Shown here: positions 1 to 6,702 of the stretch, piece after piece
Layout: every line of letters starts with the position of its first letter
Numbering within the stretch: position 1 is the first letter of the stretch
NCBI GenBank assembly: GCA_947456995.1
Contig: CANGVB010000122.1
Coordinates: forward strand, 1 to 8,522
Origin: Bryobacteraceae bacterium
GTDB taxonomy: Bacteria; Acidobacteriota; Terriglobia; Bryobacterales; Bryobacteraceae
Reading direction: 5' to 3'
Length of the DNA stretch: 8,522 nt
The notes under the pieces: generated by a model
Databases searched by the model: none
Told to the model about the DNA's origin: nothing
What the model saw: only the letters and a program-made list of their open reading frames with translations
Program-made: the position numbers and the translations under genes

Positions 1-236
1 CCAACGAGGATTGGGACCAGAAGCTCTCCGCCACCGCAGGCGGCCCAAGAGGCCCGGCCTTAAAGACGGATCTTGAGCCCAGCGTGAAAATCGTAGGCAA
101 GCAAATGGTGAACGGCAAACTCTGGTTGCAAGTTACGATTCTGGACGCTGGTCTATGTGAGGCACCGAAGCCGAAAGTGATAGCCAAAGGCTGGGTGCCT
201 CTGCGGATGGTCTGGTATTCCTCGAGCGGCGGTTAG
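1..236 (+). CDS. C-terminal part of an SH3-like-domain protein (5' partial)
   Basis: A reading frame is open from the left edge (first full codon at position 3) to a TAG at 234-236 and gives 77 residues. The start lies outside the window. The first third is polar and low in complexity, with GGPRGPA. The rest, from about residue 27 (SVKIVGKQMVNGKLWLQVTI), alternates hydrophobic residues and ends in AKGWVPLRMVWYSSSGG. A W-L-x-V strand followed by GWVP is the usual layout of a small bacterial SH3-like beta barrel. From memory, similar GWVP...W(F/Y)YS tails close acidobacterial proteins of unknown function, often after a larger N-terminal domain; that is recollection, not a search. The single Cys (residue 52 of the fragment) sits in the loop before the last strands. 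Its stop overlaps the stop of the convergent VWA gene. The frame is probably real because of its protein-like composition and its clean end at the neighbour's stop. The function of the whole protein cannot be told from this fragment. Confidence 0.6.
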   Translation, partial: NEDWDQKLSATAGGPRGPALKTDLEPSVKIVGKQMVNGKLWLQVTILDAGLCEAPKPKVIAKGWVPLRMVWYSSSGG

Positions 237-1126
237 CTCTTGGGCGCGTAGTAACCAGGACGGGCCCGCACAATCAGATCCTTGCGGCCTTTGACGCGAA
301 TCTGCACGGGGTGCCACTGGCCGTCGGTCTTGATCGGTTCCGGGCGGTAGAGGATGTTGTACTGGCTGCGAAGTTCGTTGGCGATATTCTCAAAGCTTTG
401 CGCAAGATCACTGGCCTTGAAGGGGAAGAAGGTCATGCCGCCGGTGCGCTCCGACATGTGCTTGAGGATGCGGTCGCCTTCGCTTTCGATCCTGGTGATG
501 TTGGTTGAGATCGTATAGATCACGACGTCGGCCTTGAGGGCCATCTCGATCGCCTGCTCGCGCGTCATTACAGACTGAGTATCATCACCGTCGCTCAGGA
601 TCACCATGGCACGGCGAAACTTGAAGAGCGGCTGATCCTGCATCAGCTTGTCTTTGCAGGCATAGTAGATTGCGTCAAACAAAGCAGTACCGCCGCCAGC
701 GCGCATGTCGCGCACGGTCTGCGATAGCTTCTCGACATCGCCGGTCAGGTCAGCCCGCAACTCTACCTGGTTATCGAACGACACGACGATCGCGCGGTCT
801 TCTTTCGGACGGATCACCGAGGTGATGAACTCAACTGCGGCTTCCTGCTGGAACTTGAAGCGGTCGCGCACGGAATTGCTGGAATCGATGAGGATGCCGA
901 GGCGCAGAGGGAGATTGGATTCAGCCACAAACTCCAGAATGTTCTGGGGCTTCTTCTCTTCAAAGACCTCAAAGTCCTCGCGATTGAGGTTGATCACGAA
1001 GCGGCCTTTCTTGTCAGACACCGTGTAAAGAAAGTTCACACGAAACACATCGAGGATGATGCGGTTGGGATCGGTGTTCTGAGCGTAGGCGGCGAGCGGT
1101 ACAGCGAGGAAGTTGCGGCGATTCAC
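233..1126 (-). CDS. Exported VWA-domain protein (acidobacterial VWFA-related family)
   Basis: This 297-residue protein has a von Willebrand factor A domain with a complete metal-ion-dependent adhesion site: D81-S-S-N-S85 (DxSxS), T147 in GGGTALFD, and D179 in ILSDGDD. The VWA fold spans roughly residues 73-255. It is preceded by a beta-rich stretch (about 22-70, with REDFEVFEEKKPQNI) and followed by a C-terminal strand region ending in RPGYYAPKS. This arrangement is typical of the 'VWFA-related' proteins abundant in Acidobacteriota, whose role is unknown; metal-dependent protein binding is the general expectation. The N-terminus MNRRNFLAVPLAAYAQ is a short export signal with a twin-arginine-like RRNFL and an AYA/Q cleavage site, so it probably acts in the periplasm or outside. 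The chosen start is GTG (1124-1126). The nearby ATG at 1126-1128 runs straight into TGA. The gene begins 4 bp after the stop of the pseudouridine synthase gene and is the last of a three-gene leftward cluster. A CTACAATA element just upstream could give it its own transcript. Confidence 0.93.
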   Translation of the reverse strand: MNRRNFLAVPLAAYAQNTDPNRIILDVFRVNFLYTVSDKKGRFVINLNREDFEVFEEKKPQNILEFVAESNLPLRLGILIDSSNSVRDRFKFQQEAAVEFITSVIRPKEDRAIVVSFDNQVELRADLTGDVEKLSQTVRDMRAGGGTALFDAIYYACKDKLMQDQPLFKFRRAMVILSDGDDTQSVMTREQAIEMALKADVVIYTISTNITRIESEGDRILKHMSERTGGMTFFPFKASDLAQSFENIANELRSQYNILYRPEPIKTDGQWHPVQIRVKGRKDLIVRARPGYYAPKS

Positions 1127-1130
1127 ATTC

Positions 1131-2057
1131 CTATTGTAGGGGGCGAAGCCAGTCTTTGAGTTCCTCGGCTAGCGGAGCTTCGATCTGGATGGATTCTCCG
1201 GTTGTGGGCTGGGTGAACCTGATTCGCCAGGCATGCAGGAAAAATCGGCCCGAATCGTGAGGGCGAGCGCCATAAAGAATATCGCCGGCAACCTTGTGGC
1301 CAAGATGCCCCAGGTGGACGCGGATCTGATGGGTGCGCCCGGTGCCGATCTTCACCTCCACCAGCGTGAAGCGCTCATAGCGCTTGAGCACCTTCCAGTG
1401 CGTGATCGCTTCGCGCCCTAGTTCCGGATCGTCCTTGACGATGGCTGCCATGCGGACGGGCTTCCAGGGATCGCGGGCAATCGGGCGGTTTACGGTACCG
1501 GTGTCGTTCTTCATTACGTTCTCCACCAGCGCGATATAGGTCTTTTCTACTTCGCGACCGGAGAACTGATCCTGCAGTTTGCGATGGGCAATGTCGTTTT
1601 TTGCCACCAGAATTACCCCGCTGGTGTACTTGTCGAGACGATGTACGATCCCGGGGCGCAAATCACCACCCAACTGCGAGAGCTTCTCAAAACGAAAAAG
1701 CAGGGCGTTGACCAGCGTTCCGTCAGTTGTACCGGCACCGGCATGAACCGTCATGCCGGCAGGCTTGTTGATCGCGACAAGATCGTCGTCCTCATAAAGA
1801 ATCGAAAGTGGCAGATCCTCGGCAGTCGCCTTCAGTGCTTTCAGCTCTAGCGGCTCCACTTCGATCTCTTCGCCACCCTTGAGAACGTGCGAAGCCTTTT
1901 GCGGTTTGCCGTTTACCTTGACGCGATCCTTCTTGATCCACTCCTGCAGCCTGCTGCGGCTGTACTTGGGATAGAGAGTTTGAAGGAAGATATCGAGCCG
2001 TTGCGGCTCACCGTCAAAATTCATAAGGCCATTGGGGCTTGGCACCAACGCCGCCAT
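1131..2057 (-). CDS. RluA-family 23S rRNA pseudouridine synthase (RluD-like)
   Basis: This cytosolic enzyme is expected to convert specific uridines of rRNA to pseudouridine. An N-terminal S4 RNA-binding domain covers about residues 19-75 (RLDIFLQTLYPKYSRSRLQ, then RVKVNG). The catalytic domain follows, with INKPAGMTVHAG (96-107), the signature HRLDKYTSG (139-147) carrying the catalytic Asp D142, and the late family motif GTGRTHQIRVHL (238-249). S4 plus catalytic domain and 308 residues match RluD-type members; RluC and other RluA relatives share these motifs, so the exact target uridine is not assigned. The start is uncertain. The longest frame begins at the ATG at 2055-2057 and overlaps the upstream SDR gene by 44 bp. 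A second ATG at 2022-2024 (Met12) would leave an 11-bp overlap and begins MNFDGEPQRLD, closer to the S4 domain. Neither start has a clear Shine-Dalgarno sequence. The overlap suggests translational coupling to the SDR gene. Confidence 0.94.
   Translation of the reverse strand: MAALVPSPNGLMNFDGEPQRLDIFLQTLYPKYSRSRLQEWIKKDRVKVNGKPQKASHVLKGGEEIEVEPLELKALKATAEDLPLSILYEDDDLVAINKPAGMTVHAGAGTTDGTLVNALLFRFEKLSQLGGDLRPGIVHRLDKYTSGVILVAKNDIAHRKLQDQFSGREVEKTYIALVENVMKNDTGTVNRPIARDPWKPVRMAAIVKDDPELGREAITHWKVLKRYERFTLVEVKIGTGRTHQIRVHLGHLGHKVAGDILYGARPHDSGRFFLHAWRIRFTQPTTGESIQIEAPLAEELKDWLRPLQ
1133..1138 (-). promoter_or_regulatory. Possible -10 element (TACAAT) before the VWA gene
   Basis: Read leftward, CTACAATA occurs at 1139-1132, and the last base of the TACAAT hexamer lies exactly six bases before the GTG start at 1126. 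If it works as a -10 box, transcription would start at or next to the start codon and give a leaderless message. No good -35 box is visible at 16-18 bp. The hexamer overlaps the last codons and stop (Leu-Gln-TAG) of the upstream gene, so it may be chance. An AGGA that could act as a ribosome site is only two bases from the GTG. Confidence 0.3.
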
Positions 2058-2787
2058 CGACGAAGAGCGTTTGCCCGGTTACGAATTCACTTTGATCGCC
2101 GGCGAAGAAGAGAACTGCCTTGGCGATATCCATCGGCATCCCGATGCGGCCCAGCGGGGTTACCGGTGCCCAGGTGCCGGCGTAGTCGCCTGTTTCAGCC
2201 TTGGTGCGTTCCACTTCGGTTGCCCCGGGTGCCACGCAGTTTACGCGGATCTGATACTTGCCCAGTTCTACTGCAGCCACTTTGGTGAACATTTCGATGC
2301 CACCTTTGGAGGCGGTGTAATCCACCAGTCGCGGGAAGGCAAGCTTGTTGCAGCCAGAGCCGAGCGTGATGATGCTGCCACCGTGTGACTTTGCCACCAT
2401 GCGACGGGCACCTTCCTGGGTGCAAAGAAAAGTACCGCGGACGTTGGTGTTCATCACCTTGTCCCAGTCTTCGACTTCAAGCTCGAGCAGCGGCTTCCAG
2501 GTTTGTACTGCGGCATTTGCCACTACGACGTGCAGGTCTGAGAAATGCTCGTCGAATTGTTTGAAGAGGTTTCTGACGCTTTCGACATTGCCAACATTGC
2601 CCTGCAAGGCAACAGCTTTGCGCCCAAAAGATTCAATCAGGGCAACTGTGTCTTGCGCCCCGGGAAGGTCGCTGTTGTAGTTCACTGCGACATCAAAGCC
2701 AGCCTTGCCCAGTTCAATGGCAATGCACTTACCAATTCCTTTGCTCGCACCTGTTACCAGGGCCACTTTCGCTGATTCTACACTCAT
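2014..2787 (-). CDS. SDR-family NAD(P)-dependent oxidoreductase
   Basis: A 257-residue classical short-chain dehydrogenase/reductase, the usual length for the FabG-like group. Visible motifs are the Rossmann glycine motif TGASKGIG (12-19), NVG at 64-66 near the adenine pocket, ANAAV (90-94) in place of the usual NNAG, structural Asn115 in MNTNVRG, and the catalytic set S144 with Y157-T-A-S-K161. The Ser-to-Tyr distance of 13 is standard. The cofactor-binding loop reads NYNSD (36-40), like NADP-preferring relatives, but that is only suggestive. The C-terminal region has the common GQTLFVDGG. There is no signal peptide or membrane segment, so it is a soluble cytosolic enzyme, probably a tetramer as in the family. 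The substrate cannot be read from the sequence: 3-oxoacyl-ACP, sugar, steroid-like or xenobiotic carbonyl reduction are all possible. It is the first gene of the leftward cluster. Its ATG lies six bases after a CTACAAT -10-like element and lacks a Shine-Dalgarno sequence. Its end overlaps the pseudouridine synthase gene. Confidence 0.93.
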   Translation of the reverse strand: MSVESAKVALVTGASKGIGKCIAIELGKAGFDVAVNYNSDLPGAQDTVALIESFGRKAVALQGNVGNVESVRNLFKQFDEHFSDLHVVVANAAVQTWKPLLELEVEDWDKVMNTNVRGTFLCTQEGARRMVAKSHGGSIITLGSGCNKLAFPRLVDYTASKGGIEMFTKVAAVELGKYQIRVNCVAPGATEVERTKAETGDYAGTWAPVTPLGRIGMPMDIAKAVLFFAGDQSEFVTGQTLFVDGGVGAKPQWPYEF

Positions 2788-2793
2788 GGCTTT

Positions 2794-2799
2794 ATTGTA
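2794..2799 (-). promoter_or_regulatory. Likely -10 element (TACAAT) of the leftward SDR-led cluster
   Basis: Read leftward, CTACAATA lies at 2800-2793. The TACAAT hexamer (one mismatch to TATAAT) ends six bases before the SDR ATG at 2787, which places the expected transcription start on the ATG itself. No Shine-Dalgarno sequence precedes this ATG, which agrees with a leaderless message. A possible -35, TTGTAA at 2826-2821, has a 21-bp spacer, which is too long to be persuasive. The same octamer stands at the same distance from the VWA start. Confidence 0.4.
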
Positions 2800-2827
2800 G
2801 ACCCCGGAGAGGCTATCATATTACAAT
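2798..2827 (+). promoter_or_regulatory. Candidate sigma-70-type promoter of the TonB receptor gene
   Basis: On the plus strand, TAGACC (2798-2803, four of six bases of TTGACA) is followed after 18 bp by TACAAT (2822-2827, five of six bases of TATAAT). This would start transcription near 2834 and leave a leader of about 22 bases holding the ribosome-binding site. It overlaps the putative leftward promoter, so the two directions may compete. No clear operator or Fur-type palindrome was found in the 68-bp gap. Confidence 0.4.
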
Positions 2828-2839
2828 CTCAAGTCTTTC

Positions 2840-2846
2840 AGGGGAG
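2840..2846 (+). promoter_or_regulatory. Ribosome-binding site of the TonB receptor gene
   Basis: AGGGGAG lies 9 bases before the ATG at 2856. It is the clearest Shine-Dalgarno-like sequence in the window and supports that start, which also opens directly into a good signal peptide. Confidence 0.6.
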
Positions 2847-2855
2847 TTCTACTGT

Positions 2856-5800
2856 ATGGTTGCTCGTATTGTTTTGTTTCTCGCATTGAGCCTTTCACTC
2901 TTTGCTCAAACTTCCACCACCCAATTGGGCGGTACTGTCACGGATTCTTCAGGCGCAACTGTGCCGGGAGCCAGTGTTGTTGCTATCAACGAAAGCACTG
3001 GCCTTCGCTACAACCAAACTACTACTGCCGCTGGTCTTTATGCCTTTCCATCGATTCCTGCGGGCAGCTACACGCTGGCTGTGGAAGGCAAAGGTTTCAA
3101 GAAGTTCCAGCTCACCAAAATCGTATTGCAGATCAATACGCCTGCCAGTGTAAATGCGACGCTTGAAATTGGTGCGGCCAGTGAGACGGTCAATGTAGAA
3201 GCAAACTCAGAAACGATTCAGACCAACAATGCCGTAATCGGCAACGTAGTGGAACGCAAGGCGATTGAAGCGCTCCCGCTCAACGGGCGCAATCCCCTGA
3301 ACCTGCTCATTTACGAGCCCGGCGTGCTGCAGCGCTCCGGCGGCACGATCAGCGTCAACGGTTCGCGCACCGGTGCTGTTAACGTCACCATCGACGGCAT
3401 CGAAGCCAACGAAAGCACCAACCCCAACCCCGTAAACAATATCTTCCGCCTCAATCCCGACAACGTGCAGGAATTCAAGGTAACCACCTCTAACCCCTCG
3501 GCTGAAGAAGGCCGTAACTCTGGTGCAAACGTATCAGTTGCTACGCGCTCCGGCACAAACGAATTTCATGGCACTGCCTTTGAGTTCTTCCGCAATACCG
3601 CGCTGAACTCGAACGAGTTCTTCGCCCGCGCACAGGGTCAGCCCAAGCCTGAGATCAAGCTGAATCAGTATGGTTTTGAACTCGGCGGCCCGATCCGCAA
3701 GAACAAGACCTTTTTCTTCGGCTCCTGGCAGGGGCAGAAGGTGAACTTTGCTGATCCTGTCGACAAGAGCTTTGGTACGGTAACTCTCTATACCCCGTCC
3801 GCACTTGCCGGCAACTTCCGCTACGTAGCGCTCGACGGCCGTGTTCCCTTTACCCTGAATGGCCAGCGCATCACCCAGAATTCTCCCCAGCTTGTGGATC
3901 AGCGCACAGGTGCGCTTGCTCCCGGGGTTCGCAACTGCGCCGCCAGCACCGACATCAACTGCATTGCCAGCTTCAATGTCTTCTCCAATGGCGGTTTCTC
4001 CCCGGTGGTGAGATCCGTACTTGGCGGCTATCCAGCGCCAAATTCTTATGCCGGTGGTGATGGCCTCAATACAGGCAACTACTTCTGGAACAGCCCCTTC
4101 CAGATTCGTGGCCCGCAGTACCTGGGCCGCATCGATCACACCCTCAGCGACAAGCACAACCTCTGGGGCCGTTACCTTGGAGCCGAGCAGAACACACTCA
4201 ACGGCGACCCGCTCAACGGCCGCCCCATCGTGATTCCCGGCTATCCGGCTCGTGGTGAGGTCTTCCGCCCTGCCATCAACGTTGCCGCCGGAATTCGCAG
4301 CGTGATCAGCCCTCGCCTGGTGAATGAATTCACTATGGGCTTCTCGCGTTTTCAGTTCCTGTTTACGCAGGGCGAAGCGAATCCGAACTTCCCCAATGTT
4401 CCGCGCTTTGCGCTGAACAATTCAACCGTAGACTACACAGCGAATCCCCGCACCTTCCGTGCAGTGAATACAATCCAGTACATCAACAACCTCACCTACA
4501 TTGCCGGCGCGCACGTCATGAAGTTTGGTGGCAACATTCGCTTCTACCAGCACAACGACCAGCGTGGCGACGTAGGCGGCACATCGCTTGTGCCCAGTAT
4601 TTCTCTGTCTCGTGCGATTCGAATCGCACCGGGCTACACATACCCGGCACAGACTGGCGCCGCTGCCGCCGGTATCGCTTCCAACGATTTGAATCGCTTG
4701 CAGAACACGGTTAACGATCTGGTCGGCGTCCCTGCCCAGATATCGCACAGCTTCCTTGGCGACCTGCGCAGCGATACTTTCCTGCCCTTCCAGACGGGTG
4801 AGAAGTCGGTTACGCTTTGGGCCCAGGGCCAGCGCACCAAACAGTACAACTTCTTTGCCCAGGATGAGTTCCGCCTGAAGCGCAACCTCAGCATTAGCTA
4901 TGGTGTGCGTTGGGAAGTAAACGCCCCGCCCACTGAAGCTGGTGACCGCGTTTATGTCCCCAACAGGATCATGGATGGCAGCCAGGGGACGGTTAGCTTT
5001 GTCCCTGCCGGCCGCTGGTATCAGAACTTCAACTGGGGCGCCCTCGCTCCCCGTCTTGGCATCGCCTGGTCTCCTGGCGGCAACACGCGGACGGTAATCC
5101 GTGCTGGCTACAGCTCGGCTTTTGACCCGATCAGCACCTTCCAGGTCACCTCGATTGCTACGGCTGTTCCTGGCCAGGTTTTCTCTTGCGTCGCTGTTGT
5201 CGGCGGAGCTACGACGCCAGGTTGCGCCACTGCACCTGATGTGCCGCTGGCTCAGTTTCCCAACCAGTTGACCCCGCCTACGGCCAGACCCACTTCTCAG
5301 CTCACACCCAGTGTCAGCACCTTCAACACTGCGCCCCCGGCGCGCGTATTCGACCAGAACATGAAGCTGCCCTACGTGCACATGTGGAACTTCACCATCC
5401 AGCGTGAATTGCCCGGTGGCTATGTGGCCAGCGTCGGTTACGTCGGCCGTCGCGGCACTCGTCTCTATCGCTCATGGGACATGAATCAGTTGCGCACAGA
5501 ATCTGTGTTGCCGAGCTTCCTCGCCATGCAGCAAAACACCAGAATCGCCGGCTGCCGTCCAGACGGCACGCTCAGCAATGGCTCGCCCTGCGTCGGCGCA
5601 ACACCGGTGCCGCTGATCCAGCAAGGCATCATGACCAGCGCCTTTGCTAACGGCGCCGTATCGCTTACCGATCTTTCCCCCAACCAGAACGCACTCGGCA
5701 ACCTCGCTCTGCGTCTTGAGCAGACCACCACTGCGGCACGGCTTCGTCCCAACCAGCAGTTTGGCCAGATCCTTTATCTCGACAATGGCGCCGACTCGAT

Positions 5801-6626
5801 CTACCACGGTTTACAAACCACCTTCCGCAAGCGCTTTGACAATGCTGGTGTGTTGCTCTCGGGTTCCTACACCTTGTCCAAGGCGATCGACAACCTCTCC
5901 ACCGACCCGGTGGCCGCAACTGCCGGTGGTGGCCAAACTACGACCAGCGCCCGCACGCCTGCCGATTCTCGCAACTACGATAACGAGCGCGCCCGCGCCG
6001 ACTTCGACCAGCGCCACGTCATCAACATGAGCGGTATCTACGAACTGCCCTTCGGCAAAGGCAAGCGTCTCTTTGGTAACGCCAAGGGTCCGCTGAACAC
6101 GCTCGTCGGTAACTGGAGCCTGAATGGCATCTTTACCTACCAATCGGGTGAGCCTTTCACGGTTCGTTCGGGCTTCCTCACTGCCAACAACACCGCACAA
6201 AGCCGCGCCGCACTGGCCCCGGGTGTGACGTCATATCCGAAAGCCAAGCTGCAGGACAAGCCCGGTACTCTTGGGCCGGTGCTCTTCCTCGACAACTCGC
6301 AATTCGCAGTGCCGGCACCCGGCCAGCTGGGTATTGGCCGCAATGTCTTTCAGGGCCCGATCTTCTGGAACCTCGACTTGAGTGCCTCCAAGGCATTCCA
6401 GCTGAACGAACGCATCAAGCTCACCTTCCGGGCTGAGGCCTTTAATTCCCTCAATCATGCAAACTTCCGCAATCCGCGCGATGCCAGCGTCGGCAGCCCG
6501 GCCTTCAACTCAAACGTTTTCGGCCAGACCTGCTGCGTCAGTCTTTCGACTGCCAGTTCCTCGTCTACCAATCAGAACGGTGAAAGCTGGCGCGTGATCC
6601 AGTTGGCTCTCAAGCTAAACTTCTAG
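2856..6626 (+). CDS. Oar-like TonB-dependent outer-membrane receptor with carboxypeptidase-regulatory-like N-terminal domain
   Basis: At 1256 residues this is much longer than classical siderophore receptors (about 700-800) and fits the Oar-like receptors expanded in Acidobacteriota. A signal peptide (1-17, hydrophobic LFLALSLSLFA then Q) precedes a carboxypeptidase-regulatory/CnaB-like beta-sandwich (about 23-106, with GTVTDSSGATVPGA and PAGSYTLAVEGKGF). The plug follows (about 115-240), with LPLNGRNPLNLL, VTIDGIEANE and RNSGANVSVATRSGTNEFHG. The remainder is an outer-membrane beta barrel, including NQYGFELGGPIRKNKTFFFG (270-289), and ends in a terminal Phe (QLALKLNF), as expected for assembly by the BAM complex. 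It should bind a large or scarce substrate at the surface and import it with TonB/ExbBD energy; the substrate is not readable. No obvious TonB box was found. All eight cysteines occur in close pairs (361/369, 778/790, 900/912, 1226/1227). The start has an AGGGGAG ribosome site. The PepSY membrane-protein gene 76 bp downstream hints at metal or siderophore uptake, though many Oar-like receptors are suspected to take up glycans or peptides. Confidence 0.94.
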   Translation: MVARIVLFLALSLSLFAQTSTTQLGGTVTDSSGATVPGASVVAINESTGLRYNQTTTAAGLYAFPSIPAGSYTLAVEGKGFKKFQLTKIVLQINTPASVNATLEIGAASETVNVEANSETIQTNNAVIGNVVERKAIEALPLNGRNPLNLLIYEPGVLQRSGGTISVNGSRTGAVNVTIDGIEANESTNPNPVNNIFRLNPDNVQEFKVTTSNPSAEEGRNSGANVSVATRSGTNEFHGTAFEFFRNTALNSNEFFARAQGQPKPEIKLNQYGFELGGPIRKNKTFFFGSWQGQKVNFADPVDKSFGTVTLYTPSALAGNFRYVALDGRVPFTLNGQRITQNSPQLVDQRTGALAPGVRNCAASTDINCIASFNVFSNGGFSPVVRSVLGGYPAPNSYAGGDGLNTGNYFWNSPFQIRGPQYLGRIDHTLSDKHNLWGRYLGAEQNTLNGDPLNGRPIVIPGYPARGEVFRPAINVAAGIRSVISPRLVNEFTMGFSRFQFLFTQGEANPNFPNVPRFALNNSTVDYTANPRTFRAVNTIQYINNLTYIAGAHVMKFGGNIRFYQHNDQRGDVGGTSLVPSISLSRAIRIAPGYTYPAQTGAAAAGIASNDLNRLQNTVNDLVGVPAQISHSFLGDLRSDTFLPFQTGEKSVTLWAQGQRTKQYNFFAQDEFRLKRNLSISYGVRWEVNAPPTEAGDRVYVPNRIMDGSQGTVSFVPAGRWYQNFNWGALAPRLGIAWSPGGNTRTVIRAGYSSAFDPISTFQVTSIATAVPGQVFSCVAVVGGATTPGCATAPDVPLAQFPNQLTPPTARPTSQLTPSVSTFNTAPPARVFDQNMKLPYVHMWNFTIQRELPGGYVASVGYVGRRGTRLYRSWDMNQLRTESVLPSFLAMQQNTRIAGCRPDGTLSNGSPCVGATPVPLIQQGIMTSAFANGAVSLTDLSPNQNALGNLALRLEQTTTAARLRPNQQFGQILYLDNGADSIYHGLQTTFRKRFDNAGVLLSGSYTLSKAIDNLSTDPVAATAGGGQTTTSARTPADSRNYDNERARADFDQRHVINMSGIYELPFGKGKRLFGNAKGPLNTLVGNWSLNGIFTYQSGEPFTVRSGFLTANNTAQSRAALAPGVTSYPKAKLQDKPGTLGPVLFLDNSQFAVPAPGQLGIGRNVFQGPIFWNLDLSASKAFQLNERIKLTFRAEAFNSLNHANFRNPRDASVGSPAFNSNVFGQTCCVSLSTASSSSTNQNGESWRVIQLALKLNF

Positions 6627-6702
6627 CCATTCTGGACAAATCAGGTCCGGTATTGTAATCTGACAGTGTCCTGCAATTCATTTGCGAAAGATGCTGCTTT
6701 AG
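6627..6702 (+). other. Short intergenic gap between the receptor and PepSY genes
   Basis: These 76 bp separate two rightward genes. A weak GGAC/GTCC hairpin (6634-6648, 4-bp stem, 7-base loop) has no following T-run, so it is not a convincing terminator and read-through is likely. CTGACA (6660-6665) resembles a -35 box, but no good -10 follows at 16-18 bp. GAAAG at 6686-6690 is a poor and distant ribosome site for the ATG at 6703. Co-transcription with the receptor is the simpler reading, but an independent start is not excluded. Confidence 0.4.

Noticed and set aside
1887..2388. Rightward open frames over the SDR/pseudouridine synthase junction
   Set aside because: Both leftward genes here have full catalytic motif sets. 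The rightward translations are Arg/Pro/Cys-rich and have no ribosome site.
2788..2855. A Fur box before the TonB receptor gene
   Set aside because: No stretch resembles the GATAAT-type repeats well enough. TATCATATTACAAT shares only AT-rich character.
4422..5381. Long leftward open frame (319 codons) inside the receptor gene, with others at 3534-4157 and 5811-6200
   Set aside because: They lie wholly antisense to a well-supported receptor gene and their translations are rich in Arg, Ala, Gly and Val without domain motifs, as expected for shadow frames in GC-rich DNA.
6634..6648. GGAC/GTCC hairpin after the receptor stop, as a terminator
   Set aside because: The stem is only 4 bp with a 7-base loop and no T-run follows.
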